This document shows positions 31,116 to 39,396 of a stretch of 44,275 bases of DNA, in pieces. The notes under the pieces were generated by a model. The model was not told where the DNA came from. It saw nothing but the letters and a program-made list of their open reading frames with translations, and made no database searches. The position numbers and the translations under genes are program-made. This DNA comes from DASWHR01 sp036398095 (GTDB lineage Bacteria > Actinomycetota > AC-67): NCBI GenBank assembly GCA_036398095.1, contig DASWHR010000043.1, positions 1 through 44,275 on the forward strand. The letters run 5' to 3'. The first letter of the stretch is position 1; every line of letters starts with the position of its first letter.

Positions 31116-32000
31116 ACGACGAGGAACACCAGCGGCGACGATCGCGATCGACAGATCGTCGTCACGATCCGAAGACGGCCCCGCCGGCCTGCCTGGTCGC
31201 TGCCGCGCGCGCTCGGATGGGCAAGCGTCACGCTCGCCGGCGACCCGGTGCTGCTGCTCGCCCCGGTCATGCTCGTCGTCGCATGGCTGCTGGCCGCGTT
31301 CGCCATCGGCGCACCGGCTCATGCCGAAGTGATCGTGCCGATCGTCACGCCGCCTCCCGCGGACGCCTACCAGGACATCGGAATCGTCGCGTTGTCGAGC
31401 CTGTCGGAGGCGTCGGTGTGGGTCGCGCGCGGATTGTTTGCCGTGGCTCGCACGATCGCGTTCGCAACCATCGCGGCGCTGGTCGTCGCGCGCGCCCACG
31501 GCGAAGTCGTGACGCTCGCCGCCGCTCGCCGCGCGCTTCGCGCGCGGGCGGCGACATTCGCGGCACTCGGCGGGCTTTCGTTCGGATACGGGCTGCTGGT
31601 GTCGCAGCAGGCCTCGCTGGACCCGGCGCGGGACGCCACGGTCGCCGCCTCGGCGCTGGCCGCCGGGATGCTCGTACTGCCGAGCGCCTTCATCGCGGCC
31701 GCCGGCGGGCGCCGCCTCGGCCGCGCGATCGGCCGCGGCATCGCCACCCGCCGGCCGCTCGGCCACGTGATCCTGGTGGCCGGCTACGGCGCGGGAGTCA
31801 ACGGCCTCTACCGGCTTGCCTCGTTCGGCGAGCCGGGCCGCCCGGGCGCCCTTCCGATGACGCTGTACGCGGTGGCGGCCGCCTGGCTGGCCGTCCTGTT
31901 CGCCTTGACCCTCGCCCGGCGGGCCGTGCTGCTCGAACCCGGCGAGCCGCCGCTCGGCCCCCCCGCGACGGGGCGGCGAAAGGGCCGAAAGCGCACGTAG
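31116..32000 (+). CDS. Multi-pass membrane protein of unknown function; start uncertain (ACG 31116 or GTG 31248)
   Basis: From GTG 31248 the product is 250 aa and begins directly with a hydrophobic helix. From ACG 31116 it is 294 aa, with a hydrophilic, Arg-rich N-terminus (DDRDRQIVVTIRRRPRRPAW) that fits the cytoplasmic side of the first helix. I prefer 31116 because only it has a Shine-Dalgarno (AGGAGG, 5 nt) and the extra sequence is free of stops and protein-like. About five or six transmembrane segments are seen (around VMLVVAWLLAAFAIG, ARTIAFATIAALVVA, TFAALGGLSFGYGLLV, ASALAAGMLVLPSAFIAAA, YAVAAAWLAVLFALTL). The tail is Pro/Arg/Lys-rich. No family was recognised. It sits between the M23 gene and rpsB. 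Confidence 0.6.
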   Translation, partial: TTRNTSGDDRDRQIVVTIRRRPRRPAWSLPRALGWASVTLAGDPVLLLAPVMLVVAWLLAAFAIGAPAHAEVIVPIVTPPPADAYQDIGIVALSSLSEASVWVARGLFAVARTIAFATIAALVVARAHGEVVTLAAARRALRARAATFAALGGLSFGYGLLVSQQASLDPARDATVAASALAAGMLVLPSAFIAAAGGRRLGRAIGRGIATRRPLGHVILVAGYGAGVNGLYRLASFGEPGRPGALPMTLYAVAAAWLAVLFALTLARRAVLLEPGEPPLGPPATGRRKGRKRT

Positions 32001-32005
32001 ACGCG

Positions 32006-32035
32006 TTGTCGGCTCCCCAGCGGCTCTGCTACCCT
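32006..32035 (+). promoter_or_regulatory. rpsB-tsf promoter TTGTCG-18-TACCCT
   Basis: TTGTCG (32006-32011) and TACCCT (32030-32035) predict a transcript start at about 32042, which is the first base of a hairpin. It lies right behind the membrane-protein stop and before the long rpsB leader. Confidence 0.5.
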
Positions 32036-32041
32036 TGGCGG

Positions 32042-32196
32042 GCCCGCATCAGCGGGCAAATACACACGCTCACCACGCAACCAATCCGGTGCCCACTCGA
32101 TGGGTCGACGCGCGCCCGGGCGCCTCCACCTTGGAGGCACGTCCGGGAAGCGGTCTGTACCGGTGAGCGGAGGGATCAACCGGAGGTGTTTTTCGC
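32042..32196 (+). ncRNA. Structured 5' leader of rpsB
   Basis: Three stems can form: GCCCGC/GCGGGC with an AUCA loop at the very 5' end (32042-32057); GCCUCC/GGAGGC (32122-32138), flanked by CCCGG/CCGGG; and CCGGU/ACCGG (32160-32183), whose right arm overlaps the first two bases of the Shine-Dalgarno GGAGGT (32182-32187). S2 is known to regulate its own mRNA in other bacteria, so an S2-binding control leader is a fair inference. Confidence 0.4.
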
Positions 32197-33051
32197 ATGG
32201 CCGTCGTCAGCATGAAGCAGTTGCTCGAGGCCGGTGTCCACTTCGGACACCAGACTCGCCGTTGGAACCCGAAGATGAAGCGATTCATCTTCGGCGAGCG
32301 CAACGGCATCTACATCATCGATCTCGAAAAGACCGTCGCCGGGATCGAGAAGTCCTACCGCTTCGTTCGCGACACCGTCGCGCGCGGCGGCACGGTCCTG
32401 TTCGTCGGAACCAAGAAGCAGGCGCAGGACTCGATCCGGAATGAAGCCGGGCGCTGCGGGATGCCCTACGTCAATCAGCGCTGGCTGGGCGGCATGCTCA
32501 CCAATTTCGAGACGATAAAGAAGCGTCTCGACCGGCTGCGCGAGCTCGACGCGATGGAGGCGACCAACGCGTTCGAGGTGCTGCCGAAAAAGGAAGTGAT
32601 CAAGCTGCGCGCCGAGAAGGAGAAGCTCGAGAAGAACCTCGGCGGCATCCGCAACCTGACGAAGCGGCCCGACGCGATTTGGGTCGTGGACACGCGCAAG
32701 GAGCACATTGCCGTCACCGAGGCTCGCAAGTTGAAGATGCCGATCGTGGGGATCCTCGACACCAACTGCGACCCCGACGAACTCGACTACGCGATCCCGG
32801 GCAACGACGACGCGATCCGCGCCGGATCGCTGCTGACGCGCATCATCGCCGATGCCGTCTTGGACGGACAAGGGATGCGTGGCCCCGGCGGCACGATCAG
32901 GCAGATGGATCGGACGCCGGGCGAGGCCGCCGCAGCCGGCGCCGTTCCGGAAGAGCCGATGGCCGAATGGGAGCTGCAGCTTCTCGCCGAAGACCAGGAA
33001 GAGAAGCAGCGCACGGAGACCGAAGAGGAAGAACGCAAGCGCCCCGACTGA
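32197..33051 (+). CDS. rpsB: 30S ribosomal protein S2
   Basis: The 284-aa product begins MAVVSMKQLLEAGVHFGHQTRRW, the uS2 signature, followed by MKRFIFGERNGIYIIDLEKT and PDAIWVVDTRKEHIAVTEARKLKMPIVGILDTNCDP. The end is an acidic Glu/Gln/Arg-rich extension of about 50 residues, longer than the E. coli protein (241 aa) as in many Actinobacteria. GGAGGT lies 9 nt before the ATG. tsf follows after 55 bp in the same operon. Confidence 0.97.
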   Translation: MAVVSMKQLLEAGVHFGHQTRRWNPKMKRFIFGERNGIYIIDLEKTVAGIEKSYRFVRDTVARGGTVLFVGTKKQAQDSIRNEAGRCGMPYVNQRWLGGMLTNFETIKKRLDRLRELDAMEATNAFEVLPKKEVIKLRAEKEKLEKNLGGIRNLTKRPDAIWVVDTRKEHIAVTEARKLKMPIVGILDTNCDPDELDYAIPGNDDAIRAGSLLTRIIADAVLDGQGMRGPGGTIRQMDRTPGEAAAAGAVPEEPMAEWELQLLAEDQEEKQRTETEEEERKRPD

Positions 33052-33106
33052 AAGCCCGCCGATCGACGGCGCGACGGACCCGACGAGACGTTACGGAGAA
33101 CGCGAG

Positions 33107-33718
33107 ATGGAGATCAAGGCAGCAGACGTGAAGGTCCTGCGCGACGCGACCGGCGCCGGGATGATGGAGTGCAAGAAGGCGCTGACCGAGGCCGGCGGCG
33201 ACATGGAGAAGGCGAAGACGATCCTGCGCGAGCGCGGGCTCGCCAGCGCAAAGAAGCTGGCCGAGCGGGCCGCCGGCGAAGGCATCGTCGAGGCGTATCT
33301 GCACCAGCCGGACCCGACGCTTCCCCCGAAGGTCGGCGTCATGCTCGAGCTGAACTGCGCGACCGACTTCGTCGCCAAGACCGAGCAGTTCCGCGTGCTC
33401 GCCCGCAACATCGCGCTGCACATCGCGGCCACCCGGCCCGACTACCTCTCGCGCGAGGAAGTGGCCGAAGAGGACGTCGCGCGCGAACGCGAGCTGGCCG
33501 CGAAGGCCGCCGAAGGCAAGCCGGAGAACGTCGTCGAAAAGATCGTCGAAGGCAAACTGAACGACTGGTACAAGGACCGCGTCTTGCTCGACCAGATCTA
33601 CATCCGCGACGAGGCCGGCAAGATGACGATCGCCGAGATGCTCGACCACGCGGCCGGCGACTTGAAAGAGCCGATCCGCATTCGCCGATTCGCGCGCTTC
33701 CGCGTCGGAGGCGAATAG
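33107..33718 (+). CDS. tsf: Elongation factor Ts
   Basis: The 203-aa guanine-nucleotide exchange factor for EF-Tu shows the UBA-like N-terminus (VKVLRDATGAGMMECKKAL) and the diagnostic CATDFVAKTEQF. It is the short form of about 200 residues, as in Thermus and cyanobacteria, lacking part of the second core subdomain of the E. coli protein (283 aa). ACGGAGA lies 9 nt before the ATG. The pyrH GTG starts immediately after the stop. Confidence 0.96.
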   Translation: MEIKAADVKVLRDATGAGMMECKKALTEAGGDMEKAKTILRERGLASAKKLAERAAGEGIVEAYLHQPDPTLPPKVGVMLELNCATDFVAKTEQFRVLARNIALHIAATRPDYLSREEVAEEDVARERELAAKAAEGKPENVVEKIVEGKLNDWYKDRVLLDQIYIRDEAGKMTIAEMLDHAAGDLKEPIRIRRFARFRVGGE

Positions 33719-34441
33719 GTGACACGGTCGCCGTACCGGCGCGTTTTGCTCAAGCTGTCCGGCGAATCGTTTGCCGAAGCCGACTCCAAGCTCGGCATCG
33801 ATCCGCGCATCGTCAACAGCGTCGCCGACCAACTCAAGGAAGTCGTCGACGAATTGGGGATCCAGATTGCGGTGGTCGTCGGCGGCGGCAACATCTTCCG
33901 CGGCACCTCCACCAAAGCCGAGGGGATGGATCGGTCGCGCGCCGACTACATGGGGATGCTGGGCACCGTGATCAACTCGCTCGCGCTTCAGGACGCGTTG
34001 GAGAAGCGCGGCGTGCAGACGCGCGTGCAATCGGCGATCCAGATGACCCAGGTCGCCGAGCCGTACGTGCCGCGCCGCGCCGTGCGCCACCTCGAGAAGG
34101 GGCGCATCGTGATTTTCGCGGCCGGCATGGGCACGCCGTACTTCTCGACCGACACCACGGCCGCGCAGCGCGCGCTGGAAGTCGGCGCCGAGGCGATCTT
34201 GAAGGGAACGCGCGTTGACGGCGTCTACGATTCGGATCCCGAGAAGAACCCCGGCGCGAAGCGCTTCGACTCGCTCACCTACCAAGAGGTGCTGCAGCGC
34301 GGGCTCGGCGTGATGGACGCCACCGCGATCGCGCTGGCGATGGACAACAAGCTTCCGATCGTGGTGTTCAACCACGAGGTCGCCGGCAACATTCGCCGCG
34401 TCCTGTCCGGCGACCCGATCGGCACCCTGGTCCACGGCTGA
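33719..34441 (+). CDS. pyrH: UMP kinase
   Basis: The 240-aa amino-acid-kinase-fold enzyme phosphorylates UMP to UDP. VLLKLSGESFAE binds phosphate; VVVGGGNIFRGT, MGMLGTVINSLALQ, and GTGTPYFSTDTTAA-like AAGMGTPYFSTDT are family motifs; DGVYDSDPEKNP lines the nucleotide site. GTG start directly after the tsf stop, so it is in the rpsB-tsf operon. Confidence 0.96.
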   Translation: MTRSPYRRVLLKLSGESFAEADSKLGIDPRIVNSVADQLKEVVDELGIQIAVVVGGGNIFRGTSTKAEGMDRSRADYMGMLGTVINSLALQDALEKRGVQTRVQSAIQMTQVAEPYVPRRAVRHLEKGRIVIFAAGMGTPYFSTDTTAAQRALEVGAEAILKGTRVDGVYDSDPEKNPGAKRFDSLTYQEVLQRGLGVMDATAIALAMDNKLPIVVFNHEVAGNIRRVLSGDPIGTLVHG

Positions 34442-34480
34442 CGGCCGCACGGCATCGTGCGCCGCCTCGCGACGCTCGGA

Positions 34481-34486
34481 TAGGCT
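34481..34486 (+). promoter_or_regulatory. Possible -10 box TAGGCT for frr
   Basis: It predicts a start near 34493 and a 46-nt leader holding a hairpin and a Shine-Dalgarno. No clear -35. Readthrough from pyrH is also likely. Confidence 0.3.
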
Positions 34487-34507
34487 TTCGGAAACGGCAC
34501 CTCGGAT

Positions 34508-34526
34508 TGCGGCCGGCGCGGCCGCA
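34508..34526 (+). promoter_or_regulatory. Perfect 8-bp hairpin directly before the frr Shine-Dalgarno
   Basis: TGCGGCCG and CGGCCGCA pair around a 3-nt loop; the GGAG ribosome-binding site begins on the next base (34527). Such placement could influence ribosome access or mark the pyrH transcript end. Confidence 0.5.
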
Positions 34527-34538
34527 GGAGACGCGAGC

Positions 34539-35096
34539 ATGATCGATCAAGCCATGAAGCAGGCCGACGAGAAGATGGGCAAAGCCGTCGAGGTGGCCCG
34601 CGAGGAGTTCGCCGGTTTCCGGACCGGCCGGGCGTCACCCACGCTCGTGCAGCGAATCATCGTCGACTACTACGGCTCGCCGACGCCCCTTCAGCAGATC
34701 GCGTCCGTGTCGGTTCCCGAGCCGAAGTCGCTGCTGATCCATCCCTACGACAAGAGCGCGATCGCCTCGATCGAGAAAGCGATCATGGCGTCGGACCTGG
34801 GCATTACGCCGTCCAACGACGGCGGCAACATCCGTCTTGGCTTTCCGCCGCTCACCGAAGAGCGCCGCAAGGAGCTCATCAAGGTCGTTCGCGACCGCGC
34901 CGAGCACGGACGCGTCGCCGTTCGAAACATCCGCCGTCACACCAAAGACGAGATCGACAAGGACGCAAAGGACGGAAAGGTGTCCGAAGACGACGCGCGC
35001 CGCGCCGAGAAGGACTTGCAAAAGCTCACCGACAAGCACGTCGCCGAGATCGACCAGATGCTCCATCGCAAGGAGCAAGAGTTGATGGAGGTCTAG
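34539..35096 (+). CDS. frr: Ribosome recycling factor
   Basis: The 185-aa product splits terminated ribosomes with EF-G. FRTGRASPTLVQRIIVDYYGSPTPLQQIA and the PYDKSAIASIEKAIMASDLGITPSNDG segment are diagnostic; long helices (TEERRKELIKVVRDRAEHGRVAVRNIRR) make up the rest. Length normal. GGAG lies 8 nt before the ATG. cdsA follows after 20 bp. Confidence 0.97.
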   Translation: MIDQAMKQADEKMGKAVEVAREEFAGFRTGRASPTLVQRIIVDYYGSPTPLQQIASVSVPEPKSLLIHPYDKSAIASIEKAIMASDLGITPSNDGGNIRLGFPPLTEERRKELIKVVRDRAEHGRVAVRNIRRHTKDEIDKDAKDGKVSEDDARRAEKDLQKLTDKHVAEIDQMLHRKEQELMEV

Positions 35097-35116
35097 CCGC
35101 GCGCGAGCGAGGCACC

Positions 35117-35959
35117 ATGACGTCCTCCTCGGCCGCACCCGGCGACTCGCCGGCCGCAAAGGGCCGCAACCTTCCGCTCGCGGTCGCGACCGGGCTGGGC
35201 TTGGCGGGGCTGATCTTCGGGACGCTGTTCACCAGCCGGCTCGCGTGGGAAACCGTCGTCATCGTCGTGGTGACCTACGCGCTCTACGAGTTCTATTCGG
35301 CGCTGGCCGGGAAGGGCTATTCCCCGGCGACGTGGCTGGGACTGGCCGCGTGCGTGGCGATGATGGCCGGCGCGTCGGCGCGCGGTCCGCGCGCGGTCAC
35401 CTTCGTGCTTGCGATGTTCGCTGTGGTTGCATTCCTGTGGTATTTGGCCGATCCGCGCCGTGCCAACGTGCTCGCAAACCTGGCGGTGTCGATCTTCGGA
35501 CTCGTCTACACCGGCGTGATGGGCGCCCACGTGATCTTGATGCGGGAGTTGCCCCGCGGCCCGGCGATCACGATCGCGTTCATCGGTCTGGTCGCCTTCT
35601 ACGACATCGGCGCGTTCGCGACCGGATCGCTGTTCGGGAAGCGCAAGCTGGCACCTTCGATTTCGCCGGGAAAGACCGTCGAGGGCGCCGCCGGCGCGTC
35701 GGTGCTGGTGATGGCTTTGGGAGCCGGGCTGGGCCCGCTGATCGCGCCGTGGTCGCTGTGGAGCGGGCTTGCTTTGGGAGCGGCGACGGCGGTCGTGGCG
35801 CCGCTGGGGGATCTGGCCGAATCGGTCATGAAGCGGGACCTGGGGATCAAGGACTTCGGACGGCTCTTGCCCGGGCACGGCGGCATGCTCGACCGCATCG
35901 ATGCGCTGCTGCTGATGGCGCCCGTCGCCTACTGGCTGGCGTACTGGCTTGCCGTCTAA
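35117..35959 (+). CDS. cdsA: Phosphatidate cytidylyltransferase (CDP-diacylglycerol synthase)
   Basis: The 280-aa integral membrane enzyme makes CDP-diacylglycerol from phosphatidate and CTP. About eight hydrophobic segments are visible. The signature near the C-terminus, LAESVMKRDLGIKDFGRLLPGHGGMLDRIDALL, holds the metal-binding Asp residues; SPGKTVEGAAGA is a second conserved box. It keeps the frr-cdsA-dxr-rseP-ispG order of Actinobacteria. Confidence 0.95.
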   Translation: MTSSSAAPGDSPAAKGRNLPLAVATGLGLAGLIFGTLFTSRLAWETVVIVVVTYALYEFYSALAGKGYSPATWLGLAACVAMMAGASARGPRAVTFVLAMFAVVAFLWYLADPRRANVLANLAVSIFGLVYTGVMGAHVILMRELPRGPAITIAFIGLVAFYDIGAFATGSLFGKRKLAPSISPGKTVEGAAGASVLVMALGAGLGPLIAPWSLWSGLALGAATAVVAPLGDLAESVMKRDLGIKDFGRLLPGHGGMLDRIDALLLMAPVAYWLAYWLAV

Positions 35960-36007
35960 GCCTCTCCGCCCGCGTCCGCCGCGTCAGCGCCGCGCCCCGG
36001 CCACTGG

Positions 36008-36013
36008 CAGAAT
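36008..36013 (+). promoter_or_regulatory. -10 box CAGAAT for dxr
   Basis: The hexamer, one base off TAGAAT, ends 7 nt before the GTG at 36021. It overlaps an ATG at 36012, which argues against that ATG as the start. Confidence 0.35.
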
Positions 36014-36020
36014 GGGCTCC

Positions 36021-37139
36021 GTGAAGCGAATCGCGATCCTCGGCTCGACCGGCTCCATCGGCACGCAGGCGCTCGACGTCGTGCGCAAGCATCCCGACCG
36101 GTTCCAGGTCGCGGCGCTCGTCGCGGGCTCGAACGCCGAACTGCTCTCCCAGCAGGTCGACGAGTTCAAGCCGCGCCTCGCCGGGCTCGCCGCCAGCCGG
36201 GACGGCAACGGCCGCTTCGCGCACGGCCCGCAGGTCGTGCTGGAAGCAGCCGCGCTGCCCGACGCCGACGTCGTGGTCAATGCGCTGGTGGGTTCCCGCG
36301 GGCTGGTGCCCACGATCACCGCGCTCGAGCACGGCAAGACCGTGGCGCTCGCGAACAAAGAGTCGCTCGTGGCCGGCGGCGAAATCGTGATGCGGTTGGT
36401 GCGGGATCATCCCGAGCGGCTGCTGCCCGTCGATTCGGAGCATTCGGCGATCTTCCAGTGCCTTGCCGGCAACCGGCTCGGCGATGTGCGGCGCGTGATT
36501 CTGACGGCGAGTGGCGGTCCGTTCCGCGGCCGCGACGCTGCGTCGCTTCGCGGTGTCACGCCGGCCGAGGCGCTCAAGCATCCAACCTGGCTCATGGGAA
36601 AGCGCATCACCATCGACTCGGCGACCCTGGTCAACAAGGGGCTGGAGGCGATCGAGGCGCACCACCTGTTCCGCATCCCCATCGATCGCGTCGAGATCGT
36701 CGTGCATCCGCAGTCGATCGTGCACGGCATCGTCGAATATTCCGATGGATCCTCGATCGCCCAAGCTTCGACGCCGGACATGCGGTTGCCGCTGCAAGTG
36801 GCGCTGTCGTGGCCCGAGCGGTTCGAAGGCGGCGCCGAGCCACTCGACTGGGCCGGGATCGGCGCGCTGGCCTTCGAGCCGCTCGACGCCGACGTCTTCC
36901 CGGCGCCGCGACTGGCCATGGAAGCGGCGCGACGCGGCGGGACCTATCCGTGCGTATTCAACGCCGCCGACGAAGAGGCCGTCGCGGCGTTCCTGGACGG
37001 CCGGCTCGACTTTCCCGGAATCGTTCGCGTCATCGACGAGGTGCTGGGCCGTCACGCACCCGAAGGCGCCGCGACACTGGAAGCCGTGCTCGACGCCGAA
37101 GAATGGGCGCGATCAGAAGCGAGGTCGATCATCGAATGA
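36021..37139 (+). CDS. dxr: 1-deoxy-D-xylulose 5-phosphate reductoisomerase
   Basis: The 372-aa enzyme converts DXP to methylerythritol phosphate, the second step of the MEP isoprenoid route. The NADPH loop GSTGSIG is at 8-14 from the GTG. VALANKESLVAGG, PVDSEHSAIFQ (metal-binding Asp and Glu), TASGGPFRG, HPTWLMGKRITIDSATLVNKGLE and HPQSIVHG are all present. The GTG gives the typical start MKRIAILGSTGSIG; an ATG three codons earlier is possible. ispG, from the same pathway, lies two genes on. Confidence 0.95.
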   Translation: MKRIAILGSTGSIGTQALDVVRKHPDRFQVAALVAGSNAELLSQQVDEFKPRLAGLAASRDGNGRFAHGPQVVLEAAALPDADVVVNALVGSRGLVPTITALEHGKTVALANKESLVAGGEIVMRLVRDHPERLLPVDSEHSAIFQCLAGNRLGDVRRVILTASGGPFRGRDAASLRGVTPAEALKHPTWLMGKRITIDSATLVNKGLEAIEAHHLFRIPIDRVEIVVHPQSIVHGIVEYSDGSSIAQASTPDMRLPLQVALSWPERFEGGAEPLDWAGIGALAFEPLDADVFPAPRLAMEAARRGGTYPCVFNAADEEAVAAFLDGRLDFPGIVRVIDEVLGRHAPEGAATLEAVLDAEEWARSEARSIIE

Positions 37140-38224
37140 ACGGACTGCTCTTCGTCGTGCTGATTCTGGTCGCCATCGGCTTGCACGAGTTCGGGCACTT
37201 CATCACCGCCAAGAAGTTCGGCATGAAGGTGGACCGGTTCTTCATCGGCTTCGGCCCGCCGATCTGGTCGGTCAAGCGCGGGGAAACCGAATACGGGTTC
37301 GCCTGGATTCCGGCCGGCGGATACGTGCGCATCGCCGGCATGAACCCGTTCGAAGAAGTGCCCGACGAGGACAAGCATCGCGTGTTCAAGGCGAAGAAAC
37401 CCTGGCAGCGGGCGATCGTGCTCGCGGCCGGATCGACAATGCATTTCCTCATCGCGTTCGTGATGCTCGCCGCGCTGCTGATGACGGCCGGCATCAAGGA
37501 CGGCGACGCCACACGCACCGTCTACGAAGTCGAGCCGGGCACGCCGGCCGCCGCGGCCGGCTTCCGGACCGGTGACACCGTGCTCGCCGTGGACGGCGCC
37601 GGCGTGACTTCGTGGGAGGAAGCGCGGAACATCATTCGCTCCAAGCCGGGCGAGACGATCAGCTTCACCGTCGAGCGCGACGGCGCCGAAAAGACGCTGC
37701 GGGCCACGCTTCGCTCCGCGAACCCCGACGGCCTCGCGGTCGGATTCCTGGGCGTCGCCCCCGACATCGAATCCGTGCGCCGCGGCCCACTAACCGCGGT
37801 CGGGCAGAGCGCAAAGTTCGTCCCCATCTTCGCCTGGGAGAGCCTGAAGAACCTCGGGCGCATCGTGTCTCCGTCAACGTTCGCGCACATGTTTCAGGTG
37901 CTTCTCGGAAACGAAGAGCGAAAGATCGACGATCCCGCCTCGATCGTGGGCGTCACCCGCGCCGCCGGCTCGAGCAGCATCGTGAACCTGCTGTTTCTGT
38001 TCATCGGCTTCAACATCTTCATCGGCGTGGCGAACCTGCTGCCGCTGCCGCCCTTGGACGGGGGGCATCTGGCCGTGCTGACCTACGAAAAGATCCGAAA
38101 GAGGGACGTCGATATGCGAAAGCTCATCCCGGTCAGCGCGACGGTCATCGCGGTGTTCCTCGGCCTGTTCGTGCTGTCACTCGCGATGGACATCGTCGCG
38201 CCGCTTCCGGCGCTGCCGAACTGA
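37136..38224 (+). CDS. rseP: Site-2 intramembrane zinc protease RseP/Rip1
   Basis: The 362-aa S2P protease cuts membrane-embedded regulators such as anti-sigma factors. HEFGH (17-21) in the first helix gives the zinc His residues and catalytic Glu; NLLPLPPLDGGHL near 302-313 gives the third ligand. One PDZ domain lies at about 125-200 (VEPGTPAAAAGFRTGDTVLAVDG). Four membrane segments are seen. The ATG overlaps the dxr stop and the TGA overlaps the ispG ATG. Its target, as in M. tuberculosis Rip1, is probably encoded elsewhere. Confidence 0.95.
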   Translation: MNGLLFVVLILVAIGLHEFGHFITAKKFGMKVDRFFIGFGPPIWSVKRGETEYGFAWIPAGGYVRIAGMNPFEEVPDEDKHRVFKAKKPWQRAIVLAAGSTMHFLIAFVMLAALLMTAGIKDGDATRTVYEVEPGTPAAAAGFRTGDTVLAVDGAGVTSWEEARNIIRSKPGETISFTVERDGAEKTLRATLRSANPDGLAVGFLGVAPDIESVRRGPLTAVGQSAKFVPIFAWESLKNLGRIVSPSTFAHMFQVLLGNEERKIDDPASIVGVTRAAGSSSIVNLLFLFIGFNIFIGVANLLPLPPLDGGHLAVLTYEKIRKRDVDMRKLIPVSATVIAVFLGLFVLSLAMDIVAPLPALPN

Positions 38225-39396
38225 TGAGCATCCGCCGCCGAACGTCGCGCGCGATCCGGGTCGGGTCGGTGCCGGTGGGCGGCGATGCGCCGATCAGCGT
38301 CCAGTCGATGACGATCACCAAGACCGCCGACTACAACGCGACGCTCCAGCAGATCGCCGAACTCGCGGCCGCCGGCTGCGACATCGTCCGCGTCGCCGTT
38401 CCCGACCGCGACGACGCCGAAGCGCTCGAGGCGATCGCGTCGCATTCCACGATCCCGGTGATCGCCGACATCCACTTCCAGTGGAAGTACGCGGTCATGG
38501 CGCTGGAGGCCGGCTGCCACGGGATCCGCATCAACCCCGGCAATGTGAAAAAGCACGACAAGGTCGCGCTGATCGGCCGCGAAGCCGCCGCACGCGGCGC
38601 GCCGATCCGCATCGGCGTCAACGCCGGCTCGCTTGAGGCGCCGATCCTGGAGCGCTTCGGTGGCCCCACGCCCGAGGCGATGGTCGCTTCCGCGTTGGAG
38701 GAAGTGAAGCTGCTCGAAGACGTGGACTTCCGCGACATCAAGATCTCGGTCAAGCACAACGACCCGTGGACGATGATCCAGGCCTACCGAATGCTCGCCG
38801 CGCAATGCGACTATCCGCTGCACCTGGGCGTCACCGAAGCCGGCACGCCGGCGCGCGGCGTCTACAAGAGCGCGATCGGGATCGGCGCGCTGCTCGCCGA
38901 AGGGATCGGCGACACGATCCGCGTCTCCCTGACCGCGCCGCCCGTCGAAGAAGTCAAAGCCGGCATCGCGATCCTGGAGACGCTCGGCCTGCGCGAGCGC
39001 GGCGTTGATCTGGTCGCCTGCCCGTCGTGCGGCCGCGCCGAAGTTGACGTCTACGCACTTGCCGGCGCGGTGGAAAAGCGCATGAGCGAAATCGACGTGC
39101 CCATGCGCATCGCCGTGATGGGCTGCATCGTCAACGGCCCCGGCGAAGCCCGCGAAGCCGACGTGGGCGTCGCCGCCGGCAAAGGCAAAGGCCAGATCTT
39201 CGTCCGCGGCGAAGTCGTGCGCACCGTCCCCGAAGACGACATCGTCGACGAGCTGTTCAAAGAAGCCCACCGACTCGCCGACGAACTGCGCGCCGAACGC
39301 GGCGACGGCAGCCCCGCCGTCGTCAGCGTCGCCCCCCAACTGCAAGCGCTCATGCAGATCGGCACCGGCCCGACCAAGCTCGAACGCACGGAGTAG
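38224..39396 (+). CDS. ispG: 4-hydroxy-3-methylbut-2-en-1-yl diphosphate synthase (IspG/GcpE)
   Basis: The 390-aa iron-sulfur enzyme makes HMBPP in the MEP pathway. The TIM-barrel half starts with SVQSMTITKTADYNATLQQI; the C-terminal cluster domain carries Cys266 and Cys269 (CPSCGR), Cys301 and Glu308 (CIVNGPGE), the ligands of the 4Fe-4S centre. It is complete, and with dxr two genes upstream it gives this locus two MEP steps. It ends the housekeeping run. Confidence 0.96.
   Translation: MSIRRRTSRAIRVGSVPVGGDAPISVQSMTITKTADYNATLQQIAELAAAGCDIVRVAVPDRDDAEALEAIASHSTIPVIADIHFQWKYAVMALEAGCHGIRINPGNVKKHDKVALIGREAAARGAPIRIGVNAGSLEAPILERFGGPTPEAMVASALEEVKLLEDVDFRDIKISVKHNDPWTMIQAYRMLAAQCDYPLHLGVTEAGTPARGVYKSAIGIGALLAEGIGDTIRVSLTAPPVEEVKAGIAILETLGLRERGVDLVACPSCGRAEVDVYALAGAVEKRMSEIDVPMRIAVMGCIVNGPGEAREADVGVAAGKGKGQIFVRGEVVRTVPEDDIVDELFKEAHRLADELRAERGDGSPAVVSVAPQLQALMQIGTGPTKLERTE

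Noticed and set aside
31013..32215. A 400-codon plus-strand frame overlapping the membrane-protein gene
   Set aside because: It is Arg-rich with no hydrophobic segments and runs through the rpsB leader; the competing frame gives well-formed membrane helices.
32897..34540. A 547-codon open frame on the minus strand across tsf and pyrH
   Set aside because: It is an antisense shadow produced by high GC in the third codon position of tsf and pyrH, whose family motifs are clear; the shadow protein is His/Asp/Arg/Val-rich without any recognisable domain.
38083..39345. A 420-codon minus-strand frame inside ispG
   Set aside because: IspG with all cluster ligands reads on the plus strand; the antisense product has no motif.
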